A stretch of 64,000 bases of DNA from Anaerostipes sp. 992a (GCF_001940245.1 NZ_MJIG01000003.1:62001-126000); one strand, 5' to 3'; shown: positions 1 to 8,297, numbered from the stretch's first letter. Notes: generated by a model not told the origin, from the sequence alone. Translations and numbers: made by a program.

Positions 1-47
1 CAGCATTGCTTCAGCTTACAGTAAAAAACCTCCAATGATATAATTAT

Positions 48-61
48 GTTGGTTCGCCAAC
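48..61 (+). repeat. Left-end hairpin of the IS200-like element
   Basis: GTTGG and CCAAC arms enclose a TTCG loop just ahead of the transposase. In IS200/IS605 elements such subterminal hairpins are bound by the transposase; in IS200 mRNA a leader hairpin can also limit translation. Bases 51-61 are the exact reverse complement of 599-609. Confidence 0.6.
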
Positions 62-72
62 CACATAAAATC

Positions 73-86
73 AAAGGAGGTTATCC
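73..86 (+). promoter_or_regulatory. Extended Shine-Dalgarno of tnpA
   Basis: AAAGGAGGTTATCC matches the complement of the 16S rRNA 3' end (AAAGGAGGTGATCC) at 13 of 14 positions, an unusually long match. It lies two bases before the ATG at 89 and fixes that start. Confidence 0.6.
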
Positions 87-88
87 AA

Positions 89-559
89 ATGGATATTAGT
101 AGTTTATCACATACAAAATGGAATTGTAAGTATCATATTGTTTTTGCACCAAAATATAGAAGAAAAGTGGCATACGGAAAGTTAAAACAAGATATAGCTA
201 ATATTCTGAGTATGCTATGCAAAAGAAAAGGTGTAGAAATAGTGGAGGCAGAAATCTGTCCAGATCATGTACATATGCTGGTGAGGATTCCGCCAAGTAT
301 AAGTGTTTCAAGTTTTGTAGGGTATTTAAAGGGAAAAAGTACACTCATGATATTCGAACGACATGCAAATTTAAAGTATAAATATGGAAATAGACATTTC
401 TGGTGTCGAGGATATTATGTAGATACTGTAGGGAAGAATGCAAAGAAAATACAAGAGTATATTCAAAATCAGTTAAAAGAGGATTTAGAATATGATCAAA
501 TGACACTAAAAGAGTATATTGACCCGTTTACGGGTGAGCCAGTAAAAGCAAATAAATAA
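89..559 (+). CDS. tnpA: IS200/IS605-family TnpA (Y1 transposase)
   Basis: A 156-residue single-domain HUH/Y1 transposase of normal length for this family; it cuts and joins single-stranded element ends. The metal-binding HUH motif is visible as DHVHMLV near residues 60-66. The catalytic tyrosine is expected in the helix around IQEYIQNQ (about residues 121-128). An N-terminal KYHIVFAPKYRR segment is typical of IS200 proteins. The gene appears intact, and the element has no accessory tnpB. It belongs to the mobile element and has no link to the genes downstream. Confidence 0.93.
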   Translation: MDISSLSHTKWNCKYHIVFAPKYRRKVAYGKLKQDIANILSMLCKRKGVEIVEAEICPDHVHMLVRIPPSISVSSFVGYLKGKSTLMIFERHANLKYKYGNRHFWCRGYYVDTVGKNAKKIQEYIQNQLKEDLEYDQMTLKEYIDPFTGEPVKANK

Positions 560-562
560 AAT

Positions 563-688
563 GAGCCCTTTAGGGCTCCATAGGTAAATGATGTTGCAGT
601 TGGCGAACCATTCGATGAGTCTTTAGACTCTAGTGCCGGTAATTTGCCCTTATAGGGCAAGTACAAACCACCGGCTGAGCCGGTGGTT
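563..688 (+). repeat. Four successive hairpins at the IS200-like right end
   Basis: Perfect short palindromes: GAGCCC-TTTA-GGGCTC (563-578), GAGTC-TTTA-GACTC (617-630), TTGCCCT-TAT-AGGGCAA (644-660) and a 10-base-pair stem with TGA loop (666-688). The first can act as tnpA terminator; the last resembles the right-end recognition hairpin of IS200/IS605 elements. Two of them share the loop TTTA. Confidence 0.65.
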
Positions 689-759
689 GTGATTTGGTGC
701 GGCAGTTTTTTAATGTCTTTTGTTTTGATAGGATAAATGCGGGTTTTGTGGACTAAATG

Positions 760-822
760 AAGAAGAAAATTTCTCCTCCTGCGCCTAGGATGCCAGAACG
801 TAAGAACAACCAAAGCTGTCTG
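760..822. repeat. Dispersed repeat, copy A
   Basis: About 63 bases match 30053-30115 without gaps at roughly 79% identity by eye. The shared cores are GTAAGAACA followed by CCAAAG. This copy lacks the second arm of the 13-base-pair hairpin present in copy B. Confidence 0.6.
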
Positions 823-896
823 GATTTACCCCGAGCCAAACCCTAATCCGCTCCGCTAGTCGGGCTTGGCATGGCACAAGACGAACTGCCTTCCTT

Positions 897-953
897 TTTT
901 CCATAACAGTTGGAAAGGTAAGTAAACTTCCCTACCAACTGTCCTATGGAAAA
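897..953. other. Long two-part hairpin
   Basis: TTTTCCATA (897-905) pairs with TATGGAAAA (945-953), and ACAGTTGG (906-913) pairs with CCAACTGT (935-942); only two bases (943-944) bulge between the two stems. This gives 17 base pairs in an otherwise gene-free stretch. No T-tract that would make it a plain terminator is visible on the plus strand. Confidence 0.5.
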
Positions 954-1375
954 CAGTCATCTTCGATGCCTGAAGCAGTTCTGGTGATAGAATCCAGCCA
1001 ACAGGTTGTTCTAACATTCCGCATATGTCGCTTTCGGAGGAGTTTTCTTCTTTTCCATGTTCCGTTTCTCCATATGAATATAGGAAAAACATGTATCAGG
1101 TTTGGAAGCTCCGCAGCCTGATTGCTGACCGGAATGATTTCGTTCTCACACATTATCCCATAGTCAAAGAAACCCGTATTTTACATACCAAATTCTCCGG
1201 TTCTGAGCTATATGCTGTGTGAAGATACGTAGAGCATCGACCCGAAATAAATGATAAATAATAATAATATGAAAATAATCAAAAAAAAATAAAAATAAAT
1301 CGAGAAAAAAATAGTATAGTTGCCTAAAATTAATAAAAAAAAATTAGAATATTTGCATAAATGAAGGAATAAGTA

Positions 1376-1403
1376 TTGAAAGTAAATGAAAAAATGATAT
1401 AAT
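1376..1403 (+). promoter_or_regulatory. Promoter of the iron-type alcohol dehydrogenase gene
   Basis: TTGAAA (1376-1381) and TATAAT (1398-1403) with a 16-base spacer, in very AT-rich DNA, about 55 bases before the start codon. Confidence 0.75.
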
Positions 1404-1457
1404 GAAATTGTCAAGAAAATATCAATGCAGTACGAGAATGTTAAGGAGGAATTTGCA

Positions 1458-2675
1458 ATGGCAAGATTTACATTACCTCGTGACCTTTATCACGGCAAAG
1501 GGGCTTTAGAAGCATTAAAAACATTTAAGGGTAAGAAGGCAATTATTTGTGTAGGCGGCGGTTCTATGAAACGTTTCGGATTTTTGGATCGAGCTGTCAG
1601 CTATTTGGAAGAGGCTGGTATGGAGGTTCGGTTATTCGAAGGGATTGAACCAGATCCATCTGTAGAGACAGTTATGAAGGGTGCAGCAGCGATGCAGGAA
1701 TTTGAGCCAGATTGGATTGTGGCAATGGGAGGAGGTTCTCCAATTGATGCTGCGAAAGCAATGTGGATTAAATATGAATATCCAGATATTACATTTGAAG
1801 AAATGTGCAAGGTATTCGGTATTCCGGCATTAAGACAGAAGGCTAATTTCTGTGCAATATCTTCCACATCTGGAACAGCTACAGAAGTAACTGCATTCTC
1901 AATTATTACGGATTATGAAAAAGGGATCAAATATCCGATTGCGGATTTTGAAATTACACCTGATGTGGCCATCGTAGATCCAGAACTTGCAGAAACAATG
2001 CCTAAAAAATTAGTTGCGCATACAGGTATGGATGCGATCACACATGCAATTGAGGCTTATGTTTCCACAGCAAACTGTGATTTTACAGATCCTTTGGCAT
2101 TGCATGCATGTAAGATGATCAAGAGAGATCTGGTTGCATCTTATAATGGAGATATGGAGGCGAGAGATAATATGCACAATGCTCAGTGCTTAGCTGGTAT
2201 GGCATTCTCCAATGCTTTATTGGGAATTGTGCACTCTATGGCACATAAAACAGGTGCTGTATTTGCTGATTATGGTGCACATATCATCCATGGAGCAGCC
2301 AATGCAATGTATCTTCCAAAGGTAATTGCATTTAACGCAAAAGATGAAACGGCAAAAATCCGTTATGGTGAAATTGCCGATTTCATGGAGTTAGGCGGAG
2401 AAACATTAGATGAAAAAGTGGATGCTTTGATTGCTTATTTACGTGGAATGAATGATGATTTAAATATTCCTCACTGTATTAAGAATTATGGAGCAGATAG
2501 TTATCCAACGGAAACGGGATTTGTGCCAGAAGAAGTATTCTTAGAAAGACTTCCAGAAATTGCTGCCAATGCATTGCTGGATGCGTGTACAGGTTCTAAT
2601 CCTCGTCAGCCAAGTCAGGAAGAGATGGAAAAGCTGCTGAAATGCTGTTATTATGATACAGAAGTTGATTTTTAA
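1458..2675 (+). CDS. Iron-containing (group III) alcohol dehydrogenase
   Basis: A 405-residue NAD(P)-dependent alcohol/aldehyde oxidoreductase of usual family length, probably reducing fermentation aldehydes in the cytoplasm. The nucleotide-binding motif GGGSPIDAAK lies near residue 97, and metal ligands are expected in GMDAITHAIEAY, GIVHSMAHK and the following YGAHIIHG segment. The in-frame ATG at 1425 is less likely: AAGGAGG at 1443-1449 is correctly spaced for the ATG at 1458. It resembles butanol dehydrogenase and the AdhE C-terminal domain; the true substrate cannot be told from sequence. It is transcribed alone from its own promoter and followed by a hairpin. Confidence 0.9.
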   Translation: MARFTLPRDLYHGKGALEALKTFKGKKAIICVGGGSMKRFGFLDRAVSYLEEAGMEVRLFEGIEPDPSVETVMKGAAAMQEFEPDWIVAMGGGSPIDAAKAMWIKYEYPDITFEEMCKVFGIPALRQKANFCAISSTSGTATEVTAFSIITDYEKGIKYPIADFEITPDVAIVDPELAETMPKKLVAHTGMDAITHAIEAYVSTANCDFTDPLALHACKMIKRDLVASYNGDMEARDNMHNAQCLAGMAFSNALLGIVHSMAHKTGAVFADYGAHIIHGAANAMYLPKVIAFNAKDETAKIRYGEIADFMELGGETLDEKVDALIAYLRGMNDDLNIPHCIKNYGADSYPTETGFVPEEVFLERLPEIAANALLDACTGSNPRQPSQEEMEKLLKCCYYDTEVDF

Positions 2676-2706
2676 TCGTTTATTGATGCGATAACAAAGA
2701 CTTTTT

Positions 2707-2753
2707 ATAGCATGGGACCATAGACTATGTTTGCATGAGTGGTTCCATGCTAT
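2707..2753 (+). terminator. Hairpin after the alcohol dehydrogenase gene
   Basis: A 14-base-pair stem with one G-T pair (ATAGCATGGGACCA with TGGTTCCATGCTAT) and a 19-base loop. No T-tract follows on the plus strand, so it may be a weak terminator or mRNA-stabilising hairpin. The rest of 2676-3042 shows only AT-rich DNA and the promoter of nfnA. Confidence 0.45.
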
Positions 2754-2956
2754 CATTATGATGGAAATTATTTTTGTCAAGCATGGCATAATGATAAAAG
2801 ATTAACCAAAGATTTGTTAAAATAATACGCAAATCTATTGTATTTCTATTTGTACATTTGGTTATATGCTTTAGATATAGAGAAATATGTTAAGGAAAAG
2901 ATACAATTGCACAGAATTTATCAGAAGTATTGTTATTAAGTTGTCAGAATATTCAG

Positions 2957-2985
2957 TTGATTTATAAAAAAGGAATTGCTATAAT
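2957..2985 (+). promoter_or_regulatory. Promoter of nfnAB
   Basis: TTGATT (2957-2962) and TATAAT (2980-2985) with a 17-base spacer, 58 bases before the ATG of nfnA. Confidence 0.75.
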
Positions 2986-3042
2986 ATTACTACCTGATAT
3001 GAAAAATGTGGGAATGAGAATAAAATACTAGGAGGGAACAAA

Positions 3043-3930
3043 ATGTACAAAATTTTAAAAGCCGAAAAATTGGCTGCGAACATTTATCTTATGGATGTAA
3101 AAGCTCCCCGTGTTGCAGAATACTGCCAGCCAGGACAGTTTGTCATCGTTAAGATGGATGAAAAAGGAGAAAGAATTCCACTTACTATCTGTGATTATGA
3201 CAGAGAAGCAGGAACGATCACGATCGTATTCCAGCCAGTAGGTGCATCCACAACAAAGATGACATCATTAAAAGCAGGAGATTCTTTCCGTGACTTTACA
3301 GGACCACTTGGATGTCCATCTGAGTTAGTGGAAGAGGATCTAGAAACTTTAAAACAGAAGAAAATCTTATTCGTTGGCGGTGGTGTAGGAGCAGCTCCTG
3401 TTTATCCACAGGTAAAATGGATGAAGGAACACGGCATTGATGTAGATGTTATTATCGGAGCAAAGACAAAAGATTTATTAATTTTAGAAGAAGAGATGGA
3501 AGCAGCTGCCGGCAATTATTATCCATGTACAGATGATGGTTCTTATGGACATGCAGGTATGGTTACAAGCAAGATTGAACAGCTGGTAGAAGAAGGAAAT
3601 CATTATGATGTCTGTGTTGCTATTGGCCCAATGATCATGATGAAGTTTGCCTGTCTTACAACAAAGAAACTGGGAATTCCTACAATTGTCAGCATGAACC
3701 CAATTATGGTAGACGGTACTGGTATGTGTGGTGCATGTCGTGTTCGTGTAGGGGATGAGATCAAATTTGCCTGCGTAGATGGACCAGAATTCGATGGACA
3801 TTTAGTTGACTTTGATCAGGCGATGAAGAGACAGCAGATGTACAAGACTCAGGAAGGCAGAGCAATGTTGAAATTACAGGAGGGCGACACTCACCATGGT
3901 GGATGTGGTCATTGCGGAGGTGACAACTAA
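3043..3930 (+). CDS. nfnA: NfnA: NADH-dependent ferredoxin:NADP+ oxidoreductase, small subunit
   Basis: A 295-residue protein related to dihydroorotate dehydrogenase electron-transfer subunits. It has an N-terminal FAD-binding beta-barrel with the RIPLTICD segment, an NAD-binding domain with FVGGGVGAAPVYPQ near residues 107-120, and a C-terminal [2Fe-2S] motif, GMCGACRVRV plus a later FACVDG cysteine. Together with the next gene it is the pair known as NfnAB, which couples NADH and reduced ferredoxin to NADP+ reduction by flavin electron bifurcation. The stop codon overlaps the next start (TAATG). The family is often annotated as sulfide dehydrogenase subunit B; the pairing favours Nfn. Confidence 0.88.
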   Translation: MYKILKAEKLAANIYLMDVKAPRVAEYCQPGQFVIVKMDEKGERIPLTICDYDREAGTITIVFQPVGASTTKMTSLKAGDSFRDFTGPLGCPSELVEEDLETLKQKKILFVGGGVGAAPVYPQVKWMKEHGIDVDVIIGAKTKDLLILEEEMEAAAGNYYPCTDDGSYGHAGMVTSKIEQLVEEGNHYDVCVAIGPMIMMKFACLTTKKLGIPTIVSMNPIMVDGTGMCGACRVRVGDEIKFACVDGPEFDGHLVDFDQAMKRQQMYKTQEGRAMLKLQEGDTHHGGCGHCGGDN

Positions 3931-5318
3931 TGGCAGATATGATGAAAAGAGTTCCAGTAAGAGAGCAGGATCCAAAAGTAAGAGCAACTAACTTTGAAGA
4001 AGTATGCTATGGTTATAATCAGGAAGAAGCAGTAACAGAAGCTGCACGTTGTTTAAATTGTAAGAATGCAAAATGCATTCAGGGATGTCCGGTATCCATC
4101 AACATTCCCGGATTTATTTCTAAAGTGAAAGATGGCGATATTGAAGGCGCTTATGAAGTAATCGGAGAATCTTCTGCACTTCCAGCAATCTGCGGACGTG
4201 TATGTCCACAGGAGTCTCAGTGTGAAAGCAAATGTATCCGTGGAATCAAGGGAGATGCTATCTCCATTGGTAAGCTGGAACGATTTGTTGCAGATTATGC
4301 ATTGGAAAATGATATCAAACCAAAAAAAGCAGAAGAAACAAATGGAAAGAAAGTAGCTGTGATCGGTTCTGGACCATCTGGTCTTACCTGTGCCGGTGAC
4401 CTTGCTAAATTAGGTTATGAAGTAACCGTATTTGAAGCGCTTCATGAATTGGGCGGCGTATTGGTATATGGTATTCCAGAATTCCGTCTTCCAAAACAGA
4501 AAGTGGTAAAGAAAGAGATCGAAAAAGTAAAAGAATTAGGTGTTAAATTTGAAACCAATGTAGTAATCGGAAAATCCATTACGATCGATCAGTTAATGGA
4601 AGAAGAAGATTTCCAGGCAGTGTTCATCGGTTCTGGAGCAGGACTTCCAATGTTTATGGGAATTCCAGGCGAAACAGCCAATGGTGTATTCTCTGCCAAT
4701 GAATACTTAACAAGAAGCAACCTGATGAAGGCGTTTGATGATTCTTACGATACACCAATCGTGGCTGGAAAGAAAGTAGCTGTTGTCGGTGGTGGTAATG
4801 TAGCAATGGATGCTGCAAGAACTGCACTTCGTCTTGGTGCAGAAGTACATATTGTATACAGACGTAGTGAAGCAGAGCTTCCTGCCAGAGCAGAAGAAGT
4901 ACATCATGCAAAAGAAGAAGGAATCATCTTTGATCTTCTTACTAATCCAAAAGAAATCCTTGTGGATGAAGATGGATGGGTAAAAGGAATGAAGGTGATC
5001 AAGATGGAACTTGGTGAACCAGATGCATCTGGTAGAAGACGTCCGGTAGAGATTGAAGGGTCTGAATATGAAATCGAATTAGATACGGTCATCATGTCAC
5101 TTGGAACTTCTCCAAACCCATTGATCGCATCTACAACAAAAGGGTTGGAAACGAACAGAAGAAAATGTATCGTAGCAGACGAAGAAAATGGACAGACATC
5201 CAAAGCAGCAGTATTTGCTGGTGGTGATGCGGTTACCGGAGCAGCAACTGTTATTCTTGCGATGGGAGCAGGAAAAGCAGGGGCAAAAGGTATCCACGAA
5301 TTGTTATCTCAGAAGTAA
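3930..5318 (+). CDS. nfnB: NfnB: large subunit (GltD-like, NADPH side)
   Basis: A 462-residue flavoprotein resembling the glutamate synthase small chain. Its N-terminal part carries cysteines for two [4Fe-4S] clusters (CLNCKNAKCIQGCP near 41-54, CGRVCPQESQCESKC near 87-101). Two Rossmann motifs follow: VIGSGPSGLTCAGDLA for FAD and VVGGGNVAMDAARTALRLG for NADPH. No glutamate synthase large chain is nearby and NfnA is translationally coupled upstream, so a bifurcating transhydrogenase role is preferred over NADPH-glutamate synthase. A strong terminator follows. Confidence 0.88.
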   Translation: MADMMKRVPVREQDPKVRATNFEEVCYGYNQEEAVTEAARCLNCKNAKCIQGCPVSINIPGFISKVKDGDIEGAYEVIGESSALPAICGRVCPQESQCESKCIRGIKGDAISIGKLERFVADYALENDIKPKKAEETNGKKVAVIGSGPSGLTCAGDLAKLGYEVTVFEALHELGGVLVYGIPEFRLPKQKVVKKEIEKVKELGVKFETNVVIGKSITIDQLMEEEDFQAVFIGSGAGLPMFMGIPGETANGVFSANEYLTRSNLMKAFDDSYDTPIVAGKKVAVVGGGNVAMDAARTALRLGAEVHIVYRRSEAELPARAEEVHHAKEEGIIFDLLTNPKEILVDEDGWVKGMKVIKMELGEPDASGRRRPVEIEGSEYEIELDTVIMSLGTSPNPLIASTTKGLETNRRKCIVADEENGQTSKAAVFAGGDAVTGAATVILAMGAGKAGAKGIHELLSQK

Positions 5319-5340
5319 TATAAGTATGTCTTAAAATGAC

Positions 5341-5375
5341 AAAAAGAAGCATTGCAAAGCGCAGTGCTTCTTTTT
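5341..5375 (+). terminator. Terminator after nfnB
   Basis: AAAAAGAAGCATTGC pairs with GCAGTGCTTCTTTTT (one G-T pair) around a 5-base loop; the T-run completes an intrinsic terminator. Confidence 0.88.
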
Positions 5376-5462
5376 GTACTAAAAATGAAAGCAAGAAGGA
5401 AAATTGGATATAATATTATAAATTTTTAAGGATTTTTAAATGGAATCGTTAAATATTTCAGT

Positions 5463-5468
5463 TATAAT
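5463..5468 (+). promoter_or_regulatory. Probable -10 element of the exported-protein gene
   Basis: TATAAT about 33 bases before the ATG at 5501. No clear -35 hexamer sits at the right distance, so only the -10 is claimed. Confidence 0.45.
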
Positions 5469-5500
5469 AGGAGTATCAAAGGATTGCGGAGGGAAACAGC

Positions 5501-5935
5501 ATGAGAAAAATGAAATATTTCAATAAGAAGGCCATTGTTGCATTGGGAATCTGCTGCGGACTTGCAGGTTATGTATTTATGAATCATCGAAGTGAGGCAT
5601 CTGCTGCAGATGCAGATACGAATATTGGTGGAATGGATATTGGATATCATCAATGTGAAAATAATATGGAAGAGATCTTAGACGAGGATGTTAGCGAGAC
5701 TATTTCCATTCAGGTAATCGATTTACAGGAAAAAGGAGAAACTTATCAGGTCAGCGATGCTGTAGAACTGGAGAATGGATATTATCATCATATTGAAAAA
5801 GAAGGAGGACACAGCGTGGTTGCTGGTATCAGTGTGGATGATAAGAATTATGTAGTGACTATGGATTCTGATAAAATGATTAGTGACGAAGAAGTAAAGG
5901 AAGCAATTGAGGAGCTTCAGGAAAAATTAGCATAA
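5501..5935 (+). CDS. Small exported or membrane-anchored protein of unknown function
   Basis: A 144-residue protein I do not recognise. Residues 1-10 are basic, 11-27 form a hydrophobic helix (IVALGICCGLAGYVFM), and an ASA-type segment near 34-37 could be a signal peptidase site, so it is probably secreted or anchored outside. The rest is acidic (pI low), with a predicted beta-rich middle and a C-terminal helix (EEVKEAIEELQEKLA). It is flanked by terminators on both sides and is therefore transcribed alone. The start is supported by a GGAGGG site just upstream. Confidence 0.75.
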   Translation: MRKMKYFNKKAIVALGICCGLAGYVFMNHRSEASAADADTNIGGMDIGYHQCENNMEEILDEDVSETISIQVIDLQEKGETYQVSDAVELENGYYHHIEKEGGHSVVAGISVDDKNYVVTMDSDKMISDEEVKEAIEELQEKLA

Positions 5936-5944
5936 GACTTTTAA

Positions 5945-5980
5945 AAGAAGCATCTTTTTCATAGAAGGTGCTTCTTTTTT
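5945..5980 (+). terminator. Terminator after the exported-protein gene
   Basis: AAGAAGCATCTT and AAGGTGCTTCTT arms (with a wobble pair) followed by TTTTT. Confidence 0.82.
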
Positions 5981-6044
5981 CGTATTTATAATGTTATACT
6001 AAATGAGATTAAACATGTAAGAAGATCATGCTAGGAGGAAATCT

Positions 6045-7307
6045 ATGATTTTAATTAAGAATGGAAGGGTTATGGACCCGAAGACTGGATTTGATCAGAT
6101 TGGGGATGTCGTATTAAACGATGGAAAGATCTGGTCCGTAGGAGAAAAGACACAGGGAGAATTTGAGCAAGTGATCGATGCAAAAGGTTGTATTGTTGCT
6201 CCTGGTCTGATCGATGTCCATGTCCATTTTCGTGATCCTGGATTTACTTATAAAGAGGATATGATAACCGGAAGCCAGGCAGCGGCAGCAGGAGGCTTTA
6301 CCACCGTTGTATGTATGGCTAACACAAATCCAGTTGTGGACAACGTGGATACTTTGAAAGAGATTTTGGAACGGGCGAAGGCAATGCCCATTCGTGTGCT
6401 GCAGGCCAGTGCAGTATCTAAAGGATTAAAAGGAAAAGAACTGGTGGATTTTCGGTCCATGAAGGAAGCAGGAGCCGCAGGTTTTACCGATGATGGCATT
6501 CCTCTAATGGATGCCGGAATGTTAAAAAAGGCAATGGAGATGGCAAAGGAGTGTGATCTGCCAATCAGCCTGCATGAAGAAGATCCGGCTTTTATCGATG
6601 CACCAGGCGTTAACCAGGGAGAAGTGTCTAAGAAGCTTGGATATGGAGGTGCGTCTGCGCTGGCAGAGGATGTTATGGTCGCAAGAGACGTGATGATTGC
6701 TATGGAGACAGGAGCAGCAGTAGATATCCAACATATCAGTTCTGGAAATTCTGTGGATCTGGTACGATTTGCAAGAGCACATGGGGCAGATGTAGCAGCG
6801 GAAGCTTCTCCGCATCATTTTTCTCTGACAGAAGAAGCAGTACTTGAGCATGGCACATTGGCGCGTATGAATCCGCCGCTTCGTACAGAATGGGATCGTC
6901 AGAAGATCATAGAGGGATTGAAAGACGGGACCATTGCCATGATTGCTACGGATCATGCACCTCATTCAAAAGAAGAGAAGGAGAGAGTGCTTTCCAAGGC
7001 ACCAAGTGGAATCATTGGACTTGAAACTGCTTTGGCACTGGGAATTACCAATCTGGTGAAGGAAGGACATCTGACCATGATGGAATTGTTAGAGAAGATG
7101 ACCATCAATCCTGCCAGGTTTTATCATCTGGAGCAGGGAAGCATTGAAGTTTCAAAACCAGCGGATCTGGTTATTTTCTGTCCGGATGAAAGCTATGTGG
7201 TAGATGGTTTTTGTTCGAAAGCTTCCAATTCTCCATTTATTGGGGCAGAACTTTATGGAAAGATTAAATACACCATCTGTGATGGGAAGGTAGTATTTGA
7301 GAATTGA
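6045..7307 (+). CDS. pyrC: Dihydroorotase
   Basis: A 420-residue zinc amidohydrolase (class I, as in Bacillus) closing carbamoyl-aspartate to dihydroorotate, the third step of UMP synthesis. The metal-binding motif DVHVHFRDPG lies near residues 57-66. Further expected ligand regions are SLHEED (near 176), DIQHISS (near 228) and ATDHAPH (near 302). The start is set by AGGAGG nine bases upstream. It is the first gene of pyrC-pyrF-pyrK-pyrD-pyrE; the missing pyrB, carAB and pyrR must be elsewhere. No PyrR-type attenuator is visible in the short upstream region. Confidence 0.95.
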   Translation: MILIKNGRVMDPKTGFDQIGDVVLNDGKIWSVGEKTQGEFEQVIDAKGCIVAPGLIDVHVHFRDPGFTYKEDMITGSQAAAAGGFTTVVCMANTNPVVDNVDTLKEILERAKAMPIRVLQASAVSKGLKGKELVDFRSMKEAGAAGFTDDGIPLMDAGMLKKAMEMAKECDLPISLHEEDPAFIDAPGVNQGEVSKKLGYGGASALAEDVMVARDVMIAMETGAAVDIQHISSGNSVDLVRFARAHGADVAAEASPHHFSLTEEAVLEHGTLARMNPPLRTEWDRQKIIEGLKDGTIAMIATDHAPHSKEEKERVLSKAPSGIIGLETALALGITNLVKEGHLTMMELLEKMTINPARFYHLEQGSIEVSKPADLVIFCPDESYVVDGFCSKASNSPFIGAELYGKIKYTICDGKVVFEN

Positions 7308-7373
7308 TCATAGATATGGTAAAATTTTTAAGAAAAGTAACATGGCCAGGTGTCATGAAAAAAGGAGATTCCT

Positions 7374-8297
7374 ATGATAAATAAATTAGTAAGTAAGATT
7401 CAGAAATTAGAAGCGCCAATCGTAGTAGGATTGGACCCAATGTTAAATTATGTACCGGAGCATGTACAGAAGAAGGCATATGCAGAATATGGGGAAACCT
7501 TAAAGGGAGCAGGAGAAGCAATTTTTGCATACAACAAAGCGATTATTGATGCAACCCATGATCTGATTCCGGCAGTAAAGCCACAGATTGCCATGTATGA
7601 GCAGTTTGGGATCGAAGGGCTTATTGCATTCCAGAAGACATGCGAATATGCAAAGAGTAAGGATCTGGTCATTATTGGAGATATTAAGAGAGGGGATATC
7701 GGTTCCACCTCTGCAGCTTATGCAGTTGGCCATGTAGGACAGGTGTCCGTTGGAGTCAATAAATATCGTGGATTTGATGAGGACTTTGTAACTGTGAATC
7801 CATACCTTGGAAGTGATGGGGTGCAGCCATTTATCGACGTATGTAAGGAAGAGAACAAAGGAATCTTTGTATTGGTAAAGACCTCTAATCCATCCAGTGG
7901 AGAATTCCAGGATCAGCTGATCGATGGAACTCCATTGTATGAAAAGGTCGCAGAAAAGGTTGCTCAATGGGGAGAATCTCATATGGGAGATACTTACAGT
8001 TATGTAGGAGCCGTAGTAGGAGCTACTTATCCTAAGATGGGTGAGGTTTTAAGAAAAGTAATGCCAAAGGCATATATCTTAGTTCCTGGATATGGTGCTC
8101 AGGGAGGAAAAGCAAAGGATTTGGCTCCATTCTTTAATGAAGATGGATTAGGTGCGATCGTAAACTCTTCTCGTGGAATCATTGCGGCCTATAAGCAGGA
8201 AAAATATGCTTCTTTTGGTGCGGAAGGATTTGCTGATGCATCTCGTCAGGCCGTTCTGGATATGAAGGAAGATTTAAAGCAAGCCTGGATGAAATAG
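7374..8297 (+). CDS. pyrF: Orotidine 5'-phosphate decarboxylase
   Basis: A 307-residue protein of the longer PyrF subgroup seen in Clostridia and actinobacteria (the common form is about 235 residues). The catalytic segment IGDIKRGDIGSTS (residues about 101-113) carries the Lys-Asp set that drives decarboxylation of OMP to UMP. VGLDPML near the N-terminus and the late VPGYGAQGG phosphate-binding loop also fit. It lies 66 bases after pyrC with an AAAGGAG site. Confidence 0.94.
   Translation: MINKLVSKIQKLEAPIVVGLDPMLNYVPEHVQKKAYAEYGETLKGAGEAIFAYNKAIIDATHDLIPAVKPQIAMYEQFGIEGLIAFQKTCEYAKSKDLVIIGDIKRGDIGSTSAAYAVGHVGQVSVGVNKYRGFDEDFVTVNPYLGSDGVQPFIDVCKEENKGIFVLVKTSNPSSGEFQDQLIDGTPLYEKVAEKVAQWGESHMGDTYSYVGAVVGATYPKMGEVLRKVMPKAYILVPGYGAQGGKAKDLAPFFNEDGLGAIVNSSRGIIAAYKQEKYASFGAEGFADASRQAVLDMKEDLKQAWMK

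Larger units (their letters stand above)
46..690 (+). mobile_element. IS200-like insertion sequence (single tnpA)
   Basis: A compact IS200/IS605-type element with one transposase gene and no tnpB. It has no conventional terminal inverted repeats, but each end has hairpins, as expected for single-strand transposition. On the left is a GTTGG-TTCG-CCAAC hairpin (48-61). An 11-base inverted partner, GTTGGCGAACC, sits after the gene at 599-609. On the right are four hairpins in a row: 563-578, 617-630, 644-660 and 666-688; the last has a 10-base-pair stem and TGA loop and is the best right-end candidate. Exact ends are uncertain because no empty site is available. Confidence 0.8.
691..1375. other. 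Gene-free structured region
   Basis: No convincing protein gene is present. Short open frames exist on both strands (for example 1025-1222 plus and 856-1092 minus), but none has a good ribosome binding site or a recognisable product. Several long-range pairings suggest a structured RNA or a decayed element: CCCGA and TCGGG arms around 831-863, a two-part hairpin at 897-953, AACTGC (884-889) with GCAGTT (975-980), and CTGG/CCAG at 981-996. From about 1245 the sequence becomes extremely AT-rich, resembling an upstream promoter region for the next gene. Bases 760-822 recur near 30053-30115. Confidence 0.4.

Noticed and set aside
496-813. Minus-strand 105-residue frame across the IS200-like right end
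   Set aside because: It overlaps tnpA and reads through the terminal hairpins; composition and lack of a start site indicate a chance frame.
856-1153. Minus-strand overlapping short frames as a decayed protein gene
   Set aside because: Two overlapping frames compete, neither has a start site or a recognised motif; base-paired structure explains the sequence better.
1025-1222. 65-residue open frame as a real gene
   Set aside because: It starts without a ribosome binding site, matches nothing recognised, and lies in DNA with extensive base pairing and competing frames on the other strand.
2811-2840. Rex-type redox operator before nfnAB
   Set aside because: Only a TTTGTTAA half is present; the symmetric second half is missing.
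3930-5318. Glutamate synthase small subunit (gltD)
   Set aside because: No gltB is near, and the overlap with an NfnA-type subunit fits NfnB better.
5976-6044. PyrR-controlled attenuator before pyrC
   Set aside because: The gap is too short and holds only the terminator of the previous gene and AT-rich promoter-like hexamers.
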